A DNA stretch of 64,000 nt from an uncultured Lachnospiraceae bacterium (GCA_947243855.1 CAMXIK010000010.1:1-64000), one strand, 5' to 3'; positions 52,328-61,868 are shown, counted from the stretch's first letter. Program-made: numbers and translations. The notes: a model not told the origin generated them from the letters alone.

Positions 52328-53056
52328 CTATTCGTCCCAGTTGTGATACACCGCCTGCACGTCGTCGTCGTCTTCCAGAAGGTCTAATGTTCTTTGCAAA
52401 TTCTTAATTGCCCCTTCGTCCGTCAGCTCCACCCAGTTTTGGGGAATCATCGTAACTTCGGAAGAAATCGGGATCACGCCTGCCGCTTTCAGCGCTTCGT
52501 CCACCGCGCTCCACTGGTCGGGATCTGTGTAGATCTCATAGCTGTCCTCCTCCTCTGAGAAGTCCTCCGCACCCGCATCCAAGGCCATCATCATCAGATC
52601 ATCGGCCTCCAGATCGCACTCCTCCCTGTCAATGATAATCAATCCTTTCTTATCAAACATAAAGGAGACGCAGCCCTGCGTACCGATGCTGCCGTTTCCC
52701 TTGGTAAAAGCGCTTCTCACATTGGCCGCCGTCCTGTTGATATTGTCCGTCAGCGCGTCCACAATGATGGCTACGCCGCTTGGCCCGTACCCCTCATAGG
52801 TGACATATTTATAATCCACATTGCCGCCCTCGCCGGCCGCTTTCTTAATACCCCGGTCGATGGTGTCGTTAGGCATGTTGTTTGCCTTTGCCTTGGCGAT
52901 CACTTGAGCCAGTTTAAAGTTGTTTGCGGGATCAGGGCCGCCCTCTTTTACCGCCACCGCAATTTCCCTGCCGATAATGGTGAAAATCTTGCCCTTTGCC
53001 GCGTCGTTCTTTTCCTTCTTATGTTTGATATTTGCAAATTTTGAATGTCCAGACAT
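52328..53056 (-). CDS. YebC/PmpR-family protein
   Basis: A 242-residue conserved protein. It begins MSGHSKFANIKHKKEKNDAA and continues with KIFTIIGREIAVAVKEGGPD, the family N-terminus, followed by YEGYGPSGVAIIVDALTDN and a C-terminal domain with DEALKAAGV. Family members were called transcriptional regulators; more recent work links related proteins to relief of ribosome stalling at prolines. AAAGGA precedes ATG 53056. Confidence 0.95.
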   Translation of the reverse strand: MSGHSKFANIKHKKEKNDAAKGKIFTIIGREIAVAVKEGGPDPANNFKLAQVIAKAKANNMPNDTIDRGIKKAAGEGGNVDYKYVTYEGYGPSGVAIIVDALTDNINRTAANVRSAFTKGNGSIGTQGCVSFMFDKKGLIIIDREECDLEADDLMMMALDAGAEDFSEEEDSYEIYTDPDQWSAVDEALKAAGVIPISSEVTMIPQNWVELTDEGAIKNLQRTLDLLEDDDDVQAVYHNWDE

Positions 53057-53092
53057 CGTTTTTCATCCTTTCCCTAATCATTCTACTGTGGT

Positions 53093-54481
53093 TTATGTTT
53101 CCTCTTCTTTCGCCCGTATTGCGGACACCGTCTGAATCATATGATCTTTTACCTCCGTAATACGGAACGTAAAGCCTCCGTAGTCAAACTCGAAGTCTTC
53201 CCCTTCCTCCGGAATATGTTCGAGTCTGGAAATCACAAAGCCGTTGACCGTATCAAAAGGTTCGTCCTCAAAAGAGATCTGTAACTTTTCTTCCAATTCC
53301 TCCAAAGGCATCATCCCCTGAATCACATAACGATCCGTCCCATTCTCCTTTATGTAGGTTGCGTCCTCGTCATATTCATCCTGAATGTTGCCGACGATCT
53401 CCTCAAGAATATCTTCCAGCGCCACAAGTCCCGCCGTCTGGCCGTACTCATCGATCACGATCACCATCTGGATTTTCTCTTTCTGCATCACCTGAAAGAG
53501 GTCGTTGATCTTACGTTTCTCCGTGATAAACCGCGGCTCCCGCAGCAGTCCTTTTATCTTTCCGATGGGGCGGTTTCGCATTTTTTCATTCATCTGCATT
53601 CGCATGACGTCCTTCAAATGCAAAATACCGATGATGTGGTCTATGGTCTCGTCATATACCGGAAAGCGGCTGTTATGCGCTCCCACAATAAAAGCGGCCG
53701 CTTCCTGCAGCGTCATCGAACCGTCGATGGCAATCAAATTATTGCGGTTGATCATGATATCCTTGGCTTCCTTGTCGCCATACTCAAAGATATTCGTGAT
53801 CATCTCCGCTTCATTCGCGTGGAGAATCCCCTGTTCATGACCCACACTCACCATGGAAAGGATTTCTTCCTCTGTCACATCCTCGCGGTCGTCCGCATCC
53901 CGCACGCCAAGCAGATGCAAAACCAATTTCGACGTAACATAAACCAGACTACTAAAAGGCGATACGATCCTCACATAAAAATAGAAAGGCGTCGCCAGCG
54001 CGCGAAGCCACTCATCCGGATGCTTTGCCGCCGCTTTTTTCGGCACCGTTACGCCGATGGTCATAATTATGTACAAAAGAAACACGGTCACCACCACAGA
54101 CACCGCTACTGCCAGCGCCCGCAGATAAAATACGGGAAGCGTTCCGAAATGTACGTTCACCTGATCTGACACCAAAAAAGAAAAATACCTGTTTAAGCGG
54201 TACAGAATAAAGGCTCCCAATAGGAGATTGATGGTCACCACGCCAAGCTGTGTCGCCGTGGCGTAGGCTGCATGTTTCTCCACCATATAAGCAAGTCTTT
54301 CCTGCTTCTTTTTCTGTCTTTCTGTCTGCTCCTCCGGCTCCTCGCCGCCCGAACCGCCTTCTTCTCTCTCCGTTCCCCTGCGGCTCTGCATCGCTGTACT
54401 GAAACCGTAAAAGATCATTTCCAGAACAAGCATAACTACAAACCAAAGGATGCTGCTACTGCCCGAACTGCCTTCTTCCAT
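53093..54481 (-). CDS. HlyC/CorC (TlyC) family membrane protein with CBS domains
   Basis: A 462-residue CNNM-family protein: three or four transmembrane helices in a DUF21 domain (about 5-185), a CBS pair (about 205-330, with VGHEQGILHANEAEMITNI, ITEKRKINDLFQVMQKE, and VIDEYGQTAGLVALEDILEE), and a C-terminal CorC/HlyC domain (about 370-460). The family is implicated in magnesium and cobalt efflux; the hemolysin name is historical. The start is ATG 54481 with GGAGAGG 9 nt upstream; two Met codons further upstream lack an SD. Confidence 0.88.
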   Translation of the reverse strand: MEEGSSGSSSILWFVVMLVLEMIFYGFSTAMQSRRGTEREEGGSGGEEPEEQTERQKKKQERLAYMVEKHAAYATATQLGVVTINLLLGAFILYRLNRYFSFLVSDQVNVHFGTLPVFYLRALAVAVSVVVTVFLLYIIMTIGVTVPKKAAAKHPDEWLRALATPFYFYVRIVSPFSSLVYVTSKLVLHLLGVRDADDREDVTEEEILSMVSVGHEQGILHANEAEMITNIFEYGDKEAKDIMINRNNLIAIDGSMTLQEAAAFIVGAHNSRFPVYDETIDHIIGILHLKDVMRMQMNEKMRNRPIGKIKGLLREPRFITEKRKINDLFQVMQKEKIQMVIVIDEYGQTAGLVALEDILEEIVGNIQDEYDEDATYIKENGTDRYVIQGMMPLEELEEKLQISFEDEPFDTVNGFVISRLEHIPEEGEDFEFDYGGFTFRITEVKDHMIQTVSAIRAKEEET

Positions 54482-54580
54482 AAAACCTTTCCTCTCCATA
54501 TGCAACTGTTAGAAGTTCTTCTCGCACTAGTATATTATCATATCAATTATTATCCAGCATGTCAAATCCGCCCTCTTATC

Positions 54581-54922
54581 CTATGTACCCAGTTCCAGAC
54601 TGATCATCAAGCCCTCGTTCACCGCCCGCATGATGTCAGAATCCAGATGGCAGACTCTGTCTTTCAAGCGCTGTTTATCTATGGTGCGCAGCTGCTCTAA
54701 TAAAATGACCGAATCCTTTACCATGTCATATTTTCCGGCGCTTAACTCAATATGGGTAGGGAGTTTCGCCTTGTTCATCTTTGACGTGATTGCCGCGCAG
54801 ATCACTGTCGGACTGTGTCTGTTTCCCACATCATTTTGTATGATAAGTACCGGACGTACCCCGCCCTGCTCAGATCCCACCACCGGACGCAGATCTGCGT
54901 AATAAATATCTCCTCTTCTCAT
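54581..54922 (-). CDS. mazF: MazF/PemK-type endoribonuclease toxin
   Basis: Sequence-specific mRNA interferase, related to Bacillus EndoA (NdoA). The 113-residue protein has the family start [20 protein letters not shown], with [15 protein letters not shown] (catalytic Arg) and AAITSK (catalytic Thr), and [14 protein letters not shown]. Alanine racemase is directly upstream, as in Bacillus and Clostridium, but the MazE-like antitoxin gene that normally lies between is missing. ATG 54922 is chosen over the longer frame to 54949 by family N-terminus. Confidence 0.93.
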   Translation of the reverse strand: MRRGDIYYADLRPVVGSEQGGVRPVLIIQNDVGNRHSPTVICAAITSKMNKAKLPTHIELSAGKYDMVKDSVILLEQLRTIDKQRLKDRVCHLDSDIMRAVNEGLMISLELGT

Positions 54923-54969
54923 TACCCTACACTTCCTTCGACCTTTCACTTAAAAACTGCCTTTGTTTT

Positions 54970-55056
54970 CTAGTTCCGGCAATAGTATTGCCGCTCTTCT
55001 TCGGTCGTATACAGGATAAGGAAGCGTTTTTTGCCGGTCTTAAAAAGTCTCTCCAT
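54970..55056 (-). other. Possible 28-codon ORF between alr and mazF
   Basis: ATG 55056 lies inside the end of alr in another frame, and the frame runs to TAG at 54970-54972. It would encode a basic 28-residue peptide starting MERLFKTGKKRFLIL and ending in CRN. It has no clear SD and no similarity to MazE known to me. It is listed because it fills the slot of the missing antitoxin; coding is doubtful. Confidence 0.15.
54977..54993. promoter_or_regulatory. Perfect palindrome upstream of mazF
   Basis: CGGCAATA and TATTGCCG (54977-54984 and 54986-54993) flank one central base, 55 bp before mazF. It could be a protein-binding operator or a short RNA hairpin (six-pair stem). No nearby gene is an obvious binder. 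Confidence 0.4.
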
Positions 55057-56221
55057 CGTAATCAGCTATACCGACAACCTCGCCGTCCCTGATATAAATC
55101 CGTGGAATCCGCTTTCCGAGGTCACAGGCAAGTTCATAATTAAATCTGCCGGAAAGCTCTCCCAAAATCTCCATGGTAATCTCCTCCGCACCGTCTTTTC
55201 CGATCAGCGTCACCTCGTCGCCTTCCGCCGCCTCCGGAATTTCCGACACATCTACCATAAACTGGTCCATGCACACTCTGCCGAGAATCTGCGCCCGTTT
55301 TCCCCGGATCAGCACATACCCTTTATTCGACAGACTTCTCGGATAACCGTCTCCATACCCTACCGGCACGGTGGCGATCCGCGTCCGCTTCTTTGTCACA
55401 TAAGTTCCCCCGTAGCTTACAGGCGTTCCCGCCTCCACTTCTTTCACATAAACCAGATGGCTTTTCAGGGAAAGGATTGGCTGAAGGGAGAGGCTTTCCC
55501 TTGTCACTTCCCCGGAAGGTGACAGTCCGTACAGCGTAATCCCCGCCCGTACCACGGAAAGATTCGCCTCCGGCATCGTAAGAATCCCCGCGCTGTTGGA
55601 GCAGTGTTTGATCGGAATCTCTATCCCCGTGCGGCGCTCCGCCTCTGCAAGAAACTCTGTGAACTGCAAAAGCTGCGCTTTCGCCGAGGTTTTATCCTTC
55701 TCGTCGGCTCTTGCAAAATGGGTAAAAGCGCCTTCCACAACAATATGTGGTAAACTCATAGCCTGCACCATAAAAGCAAGCCCCTCCTCGTCGGGACGGA
55801 TACCAATCCTTGACATACCCGTATCCACCTTCACATGGACTATGGCTTTTTTCCCAAGTTTTTCGGCGCAAGCGTCAAGCTCCTGCAGCATATCCCTTCT
55901 GAAAACGGCGGGACGGATATCCAGTCTGATCAGTTCTTCATAACAGTACGGAAAGGTATATCCCAAAATAAGAATCGGCTTTTTCAGTCCGGCTCTTCGC
56001 AGGAGAACGGCTTCTTCCGCCGTGGCCGTTGCATAGCCAAACACATAAGAAAGGGATTCCAATTCCCTGCCGATGGGCACGGCGCCATGACCGTAGCCAT
56101 CCGTTTTGATCACACCGATCATCTTTGTTTCCGGCGACAGACGACGATGCATCCGCTCCATATTCTGACGGACCCCGGAAAGGTCCACCGCCGCGTATAC
56201 TCTCTGGTATTGCTCTAACAT
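55040..56221 (-). CDS. alr: Alanine racemase
   Basis: PLP enzyme making D-alanine for peptidoglycan. The 393-residue protein has the PLP Lys in MIGVIKTDGYGHGAVPI, HVKVDTGMSRIGI, the SNSAGILTMPEAN segment, and the catalytic Tyr in PVSYGGTYVTKKRTRIATVP, CMDQFMVDVSEIPE. ATG 56221 is chosen because GGGGAG lies 7 nt upstream. It is followed by mazF, a neighbour pair conserved in Firmicutes. Confidence 0.96.
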   Translation of the reverse strand: MLEQYQRVYAAVDLSGVRQNMERMHRRLSPETKMIGVIKTDGYGHGAVPIGRELESLSYVFGYATATAEEAVLLRRAGLKKPILILGYTFPYCYEELIRLDIRPAVFRRDMLQELDACAEKLGKKAIVHVKVDTGMSRIGIRPDEEGLAFMVQAMSLPHIVVEGAFTHFARADEKDKTSAKAQLLQFTEFLAEAERRTGIEIPIKHCSNSAGILTMPEANLSVVRAGITLYGLSPSGEVTRESLSLQPILSLKSHLVYVKEVEAGTPVSYGGTYVTKKRTRIATVPVGYGDGYPRSLSNKGYVLIRGKRAQILGRVCMDQFMVDVSEIPEAAEGDEVTLIGKDGAEEITMEILGELSGRFNYELACDLGKRIPRIYIRDGEVVGIADYDGETF

Positions 56222-56283
56222 GGTTTCTCCCCTTACATTAACATATTCAAAAGACAAAAATCTGCCAAAAAGACGCCAAAGCC

Positions 56284-57030
56284 CTAAGACTCCGGCGTCT
56301 GTGCCTCTTCCTTAACAGACTCTGCGTCACGGTCTGTTTTTCCCGTTTCTTCCCTCTGCCCTGTCCGGGCGTCCTGTTGTTCCGGCGCTTCCTCCTGTGC
56401 CGCTGTCTCCTTTTTGCGGTATTTCTCCTCCGGATCATACTCCATATCGAAAAGTTCCAGTACCTCCGCCCCAAAGATGTCATGCATATAGGCATAAAGT
56501 TTGTTGATCACAGCCTCTTTTTCCTTCTTACGCACAACCTTCTTTTTCAGCTCCCGCCTGATTCCGCTGATCCATTCCTCAATCTCATCCAGCTCTTTTG
56601 TGCTTTTTTTCAATTTTTTATAGCAGACATCCATCGTGATCAGCATAAGCTGGTTATTCAACTGATTGATCTGTCTCGGCAGCTCCACCAGCTCTTCCTC
56701 GTAGGCGTCCATCTTTTCATTACACTCCTCGATCAGACGCTTGTGATCAGCCATATCCTTATCTTGTTTTTTGCTGGGACGCTCCCCCATCTCGTCGGCA
56801 AGGATCACTACCTCGTCCATCAGCTTTTTTTTCAGCTTTTTAATTTCCTTGGTCTCTGAGTTAAGCTTCGCCTGCCGTTTTAAGAGATCGTTCAGCGCCT
56901 TTTCCAATCCCTTTAACTCCGGGGTAAATTCCGACTGGGTAAAAAGCTTATGCCACTTGTTGTCAAGCGTCAGAATCGGGATCTTTTTCCCGATCAGCGC
57001 CTCCTTAAACACCTCATCTGTTCTGGCCAT
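56284..57030 (-). CDS. Hypothetical coiled-coil protein
   Basis: A 248-residue soluble protein dominated by charged heptad-like sequence (LEKALNDLLKRQAKLNSETK, DYEEELVELPRQINQLNNQ-like segments) and an acidic low-complexity tail after about residue 210 (EEAPEQQDARTGQREETG). No membrane helix or signal peptide. The N-terminus KIPILTLDNKWHKLF is short and uncharacterised. It overlaps rex by 17 nt, so it is expressed with the redox repressor. No function can be assigned. Confidence 0.7.
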   Translation of the reverse strand: MARTDEVFKEALIGKKIPILTLDNKWHKLFTQSEFTPELKGLEKALNDLLKRQAKLNSETKEIKKLKKKLMDEVVILADEMGERPSKKQDKDMADHKRLIEECNEKMDAYEEELVELPRQINQLNNQLMLITMDVCYKKLKKSTKELDEIEEWISGIRRELKKKVVRKKEKEAVINKLYAYMHDIFGAEVLELFDMEYDPEEKYRKKETAAQEEAPEQQDARTGQREETGKTDRDAESVKEEAQTPES

Positions 57031-57691
57031 TGCCGTCAACCTTTCCGCCTGCCGCACCCTCCGCCTGTGAGGAGGAGAGATTGTAAGACAGCTTCATCAA
57101 ACTGTCTGATAAATGTACATTCTCCACCTGAATCTGTTTGGGAACGGGCAGATCAACATGCGCAAAATTCCAAATTCCCTTAATCCCGCAGTCAGCCAGC
57201 TTTTTCGCCACCTCGACAGCGGAAGTTTTCGGTATGGTCAGCACCGCGATATCAATATCATTTTCCCGCACAAATCCGTCCATCTCTTCCATGGGCCGCA
57301 CTTCTATGCCGTGTATCATTTTCCCGCATATCCCGGGATCACAGTCAAAAATACCGCGGAATAAAAATCCCCGCCGCTCAAAATTCGTATAATTGACAAG
57401 CGCCTGTCCCAAATGACCCGCTCCCACAATAATCAATCTGTGTTCCCGGTCGAGTCCTAAAATTTTTCTGATCTCGTCATAGAGATATCCCACATTGTAA
57501 CCGTATCCCTGCTGACCGAAACCGCCGAAGGTATTCAAATCCTGTCTGATCTGTGAAGCCGTCGTCTGCATGATATCCGAAAGTTCCTGCGAGGAAACTC
57601 TCTCGATTCCCTCATCCTTAAGTTCTCCCAGATACCGCAAATATCTGGGAAGACGACCGATCACAGCCTGTGAAATTTCTTTTTCTTCCAC
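57014..57691 (-). CDS. rex: Redox-sensing transcriptional repressor Rex
   Basis: NADH/NAD+-sensing repressor of fermentation and anaerobic energy genes. The 225 residues hold an N-terminal winged helix (SQAVIGRLPRYLRYLGELKD, VSSQELSDIMQTTASQIRQD) and a Rossmann domain (RLIIVGAGHLGQALVNYTNF) with a domain-swapped C-terminal helix. The conserved GGFGQQGYGYNV linker is present. The start is GTG 57691 with GGAGGA upstream. Its promoter contains a probable Rex box, so autoregulation is expected. Confidence 0.96.
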   Translation of the reverse strand: MEEKEISQAVIGRLPRYLRYLGELKDEGIERVSSQELSDIMQTTASQIRQDLNTFGGFGQQGYGYNVGYLYDEIRKILGLDREHRLIIVGAGHLGQALVNYTNFERRGFLFRGIFDCDPGICGKMIHGIEVRPMEEMDGFVRENDIDIAVLTIPKTSAVEVAKKLADCGIKGIWNFAHVDLPVPKQIQVENVHLSDSLMKLSYNLSSSQAEGAAGGKVDGNGQNR

Positions 57692-57720
57692 AACCGTATC
57701 CTCCGCCGCTTTTTCTTTTC

Positions 57721-57749
57721 ACTATACGCCATTGTGAAATTCTTGTCAA
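57721..57749 (-). promoter_or_regulatory. rex promoter with a candidate Rex operator
   Basis: On the minus strand TTGACA (57749-57744), 17 nt and TATAGT (57726-57721). TTGTGAAATTCTTGTCAA (57732-57749, plus strand) matches the Rex consensus TTGTGAA-N4-TTCACAA in the left half fully and in 5 of 7 bases of the right half. It lies between -35 and -10, where binding would block polymerase. Confidence 0.65.
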
Positions 57750-57753
57750 TCAA

Positions 57754-57782
57754 TTGACACAGGCCGCTTCAATCTGTACACT
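57754..57782 (+). promoter_or_regulatory. Promoter of the ABC-F gene, divergent from rex
   Basis: TTGACA (57754-57759), 17 nt and TACACT (57777-57782). The -35 boxes of the two divergent promoters are only 4 bp apart and form a 16-bp palindrome, TGTCAATCAATTGACA (57744-57759), so the two start sites likely compete. Confidence 0.6.
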
Positions 57783-57854
57783 GAGAATTGTATGTATCGG
57801 CAGCTTATGAATCAACATGCCTGCACTATCACATAAAAAGGACTGGTAACAATC

Positions 57855-59780
57855 ATGATATTATCCGTAAACAACATAGGAAAATCTTTTCACGAGGTTC
57901 CCATACTGAAAAACGTTTCTTTTCATATAGAGGATTATGAGAAAGCCGCCATCGTCGGCATCAACGGCGCTGGCAAGACCACGCTCCTTCGTATCATTAT
58001 GGGAGAGCTGCCCTCGGACGAAGGCCTCGTGACCGTCGCCAAGGACAAGACGATCGGCTATCTCTCCCAACAGGAAGCGGTTTCCGGCGAAAACACCATC
58101 TATCAGGAGCTGCTTCTTGTAAAGCAGCATATCCTTACCATGGAGCAGCAGATGCACACCATGGAATTACAAATGAAAACACTTTCAGGAGAACGTCTGT
58201 CTGAGCTTATGGACGCCTACGCTTCCTTGACCCACGCCTATGAAGCAGAAAACGGCTACGCCTATAAAAGCGAGCTGACTGGCGTCTTAAAGGGGCTTGG
58301 TTTTTCTTCGGAAGACTTTGACAAACCGGTCTCCACGCTCTCCGGCGGCCAAAAAACCCGCGTGGCGCTCGGAAAGCTTCTTCTCCAAAAGCCAAACTTA
58401 ATTATTTTGGACGAGCCCACAAACCATTTGGATCTGGCCTCGATCGCATGGTTGGAAACCTATCTGTTAAACTATAAAGGCGCGGTGATCGTGGTCTCCC
58501 ACGACCGCTACTTTCTTGACCGTATCGCCACTAAAGTGATCGAACTCGACAACACAAAAGCCACCGTCTTTGCCGGCAACTATTCGGCCTACGCCGCCGG
58601 CAAGGAAATGCTTCGCACCGCCGCCTATCACGCCTACCTAAAACAGCAGCAGGAAATCAAACATCAGGAGGCGGTTATTGAAAAATTAAAATCCTTTAAC
58701 CGGGAAAAATCCATCAAGCGGGCGGAAAGCCGGGAAAAAATGCTTACGAAAATAGAAGTATTGGAAAAGCCTGTCGAAGTGCATGCGGACATGCACCTGA
58801 AATTGGAGCCAAAATTTCAGAGCGGAAACGATGTACTGCAGGTGGAGGGGCTGTCCAAAGCCTTCGGCCCTCTCTCCCTCTTTGAAAACTTGTCTTTTGA
58901 GCTGAAAAAAGGAGAACATGCCGCCATTATCGGGGACAACGGCACGGGAAAAACCACCATCCTGAAAATCATCAACGAACTTCTTGCGCCGGACAACGGA
59001 ACCATCCGCCTCGGCACAAACGTTGCCATCGGTTATTACGATCAGGAGCATCATGTGCTCCATCCGGAGAAAACACTTTTTCAAGAAATCTCCGACGACT
59101 ATCCGAATCTAAGCAACACCGAAATCAGAAATACGCTGGCCGCCTTTCTCTTTACCGGAGAGGACGTTTTTAAGGTGATAAAGACGCTCAGCGGCGGGGA
59201 ACGGGGACGGCTCTCCCTTGCAAAACTCATGCTCTCCGAAGCCAATTTCCTGATTCTAGACGAGCCGACCAACCATCTGGACATTACGTCCAAGGAGATT
59301 TTGGAGGACGCCCTGAACGCCTACACCGGAACTGTGCTCTATGTGTCCCACGACCGTTATTTCATTAACAGGACTGCCCACCGCATCTTAGACCTGAACC
59401 GGAAGACGCTGACCAACTATCTGGGCAATTATGATTACTATCTGGAAAAAAAGGACGAGCAGCTTGCCAAAATAGATACTGCCTCCCTTCCGCTCAATTC
59501 CCGTAAATCAGGAACGGCGGACACTTCCTCCGAGTCAAAACAGGACTGGAAAACGCAAAAAGAACAGCAGGCCGCCCAGCGCAAACGGGAAAACGACCTA
59601 AAAAAATGTGAAACCGAAATCGAAACACTGGAAACCCGTAATGCCGAGATTGCAGAGTTGATGGCCTCCCCGGAGATCTGCACGGATGTGGCGAAATTAC
59701 AGGAACTAAACAGGGAAAAAGAAGAGATCGACGAAAAGCTCGCCGACCTCATGGAAAAATGGGAGCTGCTCTCCGAGTAA
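57855..59780 (+). CDS. ABC-F family ATPase (YdiF-like)
   Basis: Cytoplasmic twin-ATPase of the ABC-F type, which acts on the ribosome E-site region in translation or antibiotic protection; it has no membrane domain. In 641 residues: ABC1 (Walker A GINGAGKTT, signature LSGGQKTRVALGK), a linker of about 80 residues (AYHAYLKQQQEIKHQEAVIE, SIKRAESREKMLTKIE), ABC2 (GDNGTGKTT, LSGGERGRLSLAK), and a C-terminal coiled coil (about 555-641). The C-terminal extension is like YdiF/Uup rather than typical resistance proteins. The SD is distant. Housekeeping function is likelier than resistance. Confidence 0.9.
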   Translation: MILSVNNIGKSFHEVPILKNVSFHIEDYEKAAIVGINGAGKTTLLRIIMGELPSDEGLVTVAKDKTIGYLSQQEAVSGENTIYQELLLVKQHILTMEQQMHTMELQMKTLSGERLSELMDAYASLTHAYEAENGYAYKSELTGVLKGLGFSSEDFDKPVSTLSGGQKTRVALGKLLLQKPNLIILDEPTNHLDLASIAWLETYLLNYKGAVIVVSHDRYFLDRIATKVIELDNTKATVFAGNYSAYAAGKEMLRTAAYHAYLKQQQEIKHQEAVIEKLKSFNREKSIKRAESREKMLTKIEVLEKPVEVHADMHLKLEPKFQSGNDVLQVEGLSKAFGPLSLFENLSFELKKGEHAAIIGDNGTGKTTILKIINELLAPDNGTIRLGTNVAIGYYDQEHHVLHPEKTLFQEISDDYPNLSNTEIRNTLAAFLFTGEDVFKVIKTLSGGERGRLSLAKLMLSEANFLILDEPTNHLDITSKEILEDALNAYTGTVLYVSHDRYFINRTAHRILDLNRKTLTNYLGNYDYYLEKKDEQLAKIDTASLPLNSRKSGTADTSSESKQDWKTQKEQQAAQRKRENDLKKCETEIETLETRNAEIAELMASPEICTDVAKLQELNREKEEIDEKLADLMEKWELLSE

Positions 59781-59792
59781 GAGACAGCTCCC
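59761..59792. terminator. Terminator between ABC-F and icd
   Basis: GGGAGCTG (59761-59768) pairs with CAGCTCCC (59785-59792) with inner TCTC/GAGA pairing; the 5' arm lies in the last ABC-F codons. It sits between convergent genes and could stop both transcripts, but U-tracts are weak. Confidence 0.55.
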
Positions 59793-59801
59793 ACATTCGA
59801 T

Positions 59802-61010
59802 TTATGCAAGACTGTCAAAGGTTTCCCGAATCGCCTTGATAAAATCTTCACTGTTTAACACCGTCACATCCTTGAGGGACGTAATCAACGCCAGATCTTT
59901 CGTCATCTTTCCAGACTCGATCGTCTGTACCGTGGCTCGTTCCAGTCTGTCCGCGAAATTCGCCAGAGCAAGATTGTTATCAAGCTCGCCTCTCTTCCTG
60001 AGCGCGCCCGTCCACGCATAGATCGTGGCCACGGAATTGGTAGAGGTCTCCTCTCCCTTCAAGTGCTTATAATAATGCCGCTGTACCGTACCGTGGGCCG
60101 CCTCATACTCGTAAACGCCGTCGGGAGAAACGAGAACGGAGGTCATCATGGCAAGAGAGCCGAAAGCGGAAGACACCATATCGCTCATCACGTCCCCGTC
60201 ATAGTTTTTGCAGGCCCAGATAAAGCCGCCCTTCGCCTTCATCACACGGGCCACCGCATCGTCGATCAGCGTGTAGAAATATTCGATACCCGCCTTTTCA
60301 AACCGCTCTTTGTATTCCGCGTCAAAAATCTCCTGAAAAATGTCCTTAAAGTTGTGATCGTACTTTTTGGAAATCGTATCCTTGGTTGCAAACCAGAGAT
60401 CCTGTTTTGTATCAAGCGCATAGTTAAAACATGATCTTGCAAAGCTCGCAATAGATTGATCCGTGTTGTGAATCCCCTGTAAAATGCCCGGTCCTGTAAA
60501 AGTATGAATCGTCTCCCGAATTTCCGTACCATCCGCCGCTGTAAACACAAGCTCTGCTTTCCCTGCGCCGGGAACTTTGATCTCCGTATTTTTATAAACG
60601 TCCCCGTAAGCATGTCTCGCTAACGTAATCGGCTTTTCCCAGTTTTTCACGCAAGGCTCAATGCCTTTGACGATGATCGGCGCGCGAAATACCGTGCCGT
60701 CCAAAGCGGCGCGGATCGTGCCGTTGGGACTCTTCCACATTTCTTTCAGGTTATATTCCGTCATTCTGGCCGCATTGGGGGTAATGGTTGCGCACTTAAC
60801 CGCAACACCGTATTTTTTCGCCGCCTGCGCGGAGTCCATGGTAACCTTGTCGTCGGTCTCATTACGATGCTCTAACCCTAAGTCATAATACTCCGTTTTC
60901 AAATCGATATAGGGAAGAAGCAGCTCCTCCTTAATCATTTTCCAAAGAATCCGAGTCATCTCGTCCCCATCCATTTCAACCAGAGGAGTCGTCATTTTAA
61001 TTTTTTCCAT
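59802..61010 (-). CDS. icd: NADP-dependent isocitrate dehydrogenase
   Basis: Oxidatively decarboxylates isocitrate to 2-oxoglutarate, giving NADPH and the precursor of glutamate, proline and arginine. The 402 residues follow the homodimeric type II (eukaryote-like) pattern: [52 protein letters not shown], and [20 protein letters not shown] with metal-binding Asp. ATG 61010 has GGCGGAAG upstream. It lies 37 nt downstream of a GntR-family gene, so the two are probably co-transcribed. Confidence 0.96.
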   Translation of the reverse strand: MEKIKMTTPLVEMDGDEMTRILWKMIKEELLLPYIDLKTEYYDLGLEHRNETDDKVTMDSAQAAKKYGVAVKCATITPNAARMTEYNLKEMWKSPNGTIRAALDGTVFRAPIIVKGIEPCVKNWEKPITLARHAYGDVYKNTEIKVPGAGKAELVFTAADGTEIRETIHTFTGPGILQGIHNTDQSIASFARSCFNYALDTKQDLWFATKDTISKKYDHNFKDIFQEIFDAEYKERFEKAGIEYFYTLIDDAVARVMKAKGGFIWACKNYDGDVMSDMVSSAFGSLAMMTSVLVSPDGVYEYEAAHGTVQRHYYKHLKGEETSTNSVATIYAWTGALRKRGELDNNLALANFADRLERATVQTIESGKMTKDLALITSLKDVTVLNSEDFIKAIRETFDSLA

Positions 61011-61047
61011 ATCTTCCGCCTTTCCCGCCATTGCCTTATCCAGCAGA

Positions 61048-61761
61048 CTATTTTTCTTCTTTCTTTTCCCCGGTGTTATCCCCGTAAATTTCCTTCAATC
61101 CGTTCTTCACCATATTGTCGTAAGCGTTAATCATATGCTGATTCGCCAGCTTCTCGGCAAGCGAAGCGTCCCCCGCCTTAATGGCCTCCATAATCTGTCT
61201 GTGTTCCTCATTGGAGGCTCGTCCTCTGGTATTGGTCGCCAAAGTCTTCTGCCGGACACGCAGGACATATCTGTGAAAATCCCTCAGCGTATGCTCCAGC
61301 AGCTTGGAATCGCATGCCTCATAGAGAATGTCGTGAAACTTATTGTCAAGCTCCGCGATCTGGTCTAAATGCCCCTTCTCCTCATGGAAATCCGCAAGAT
61401 AGATATTTTCCTCCATCTCCTCCATCTGATCCTTCGTGATCTTCTCCGTGGCGAGGCGGGCGCACAATCCTTCCAAAAGGGAACGGATCATATAGATGTC
61501 TTTTACATCCTTCGCCGTGATGCCCGTCACATAAGCGCCCTTATTGGGGACAATTTTAATCAGTCCCTCCAATTCCAACTGCCGGAAAGCTTCCCTGACC
61601 GGTGTGCGGCTTACCCCCAGCTCTTCGCCGATGGCCACTTCTTTCAGCTCCTCATGCTCCTTATACTTACCGCTTAAAATATCTTCCCGAAGCTTCTGAA
61701 AAACCCGTCCCCGCAGGGAATATTTGTCGTTCGATTCATACTTTTTATCGTAGTTTGTCAT
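61048..61761 (-). CDS. GntR-family regulator, FadR/FCD subfamily
   Basis: A 237-residue repressor or activator. The N-terminal winged helix ([40 protein letters not shown]) is typical GntR. The C-terminal FCD domain has the usual metal-binding residues D and H in [13 protein letters not shown] in [12 protein letters not shown] and H in LANQHM, so its ligand is probably a carboxylate. The neighbour icd hints at a tricarboxylate or 2-oxoglutarate signal, but this is inference. GGAG precedes ATG 61761. Its promoter has a matching palindrome. Confidence 0.9.
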   Translation of the reverse strand: MTNYDKKYESNDKYSLRGRVFQKLREDILSGKYKEHEELKEVAIGEELGVSRTPVREAFRQLELEGLIKIVPNKGAYVTGITAKDVKDIYMIRSLLEGLCARLATEKITKDQMEEMEENIYLADFHEEKGHLDQIAELDNKFHDILYEACDSKLLEHTLRDFHRYVLRVRQKTLATNTRGRASNEEHRQIMEAIKAGDASLAEKLANQHMINAYDNMVKNGLKEIYGDNTGEKKEEK

Positions 61762-61868
61762 TTTCTCCACACTTCTACACACATAAATTCCCGCAGACAG
61801 CCGTTTTCAGCCAAACTGATAGCAAGCTTGCCGTCCTCATCGGGTGTAAACCTCTTTGTACGAGTATA

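Noticed and set aside
52317..52328. SAM riboswitch upstream of metY
   Set aside because: The gap to yebC is only 10 bp; no SAM-I-like sequence is present in the window near met genes.
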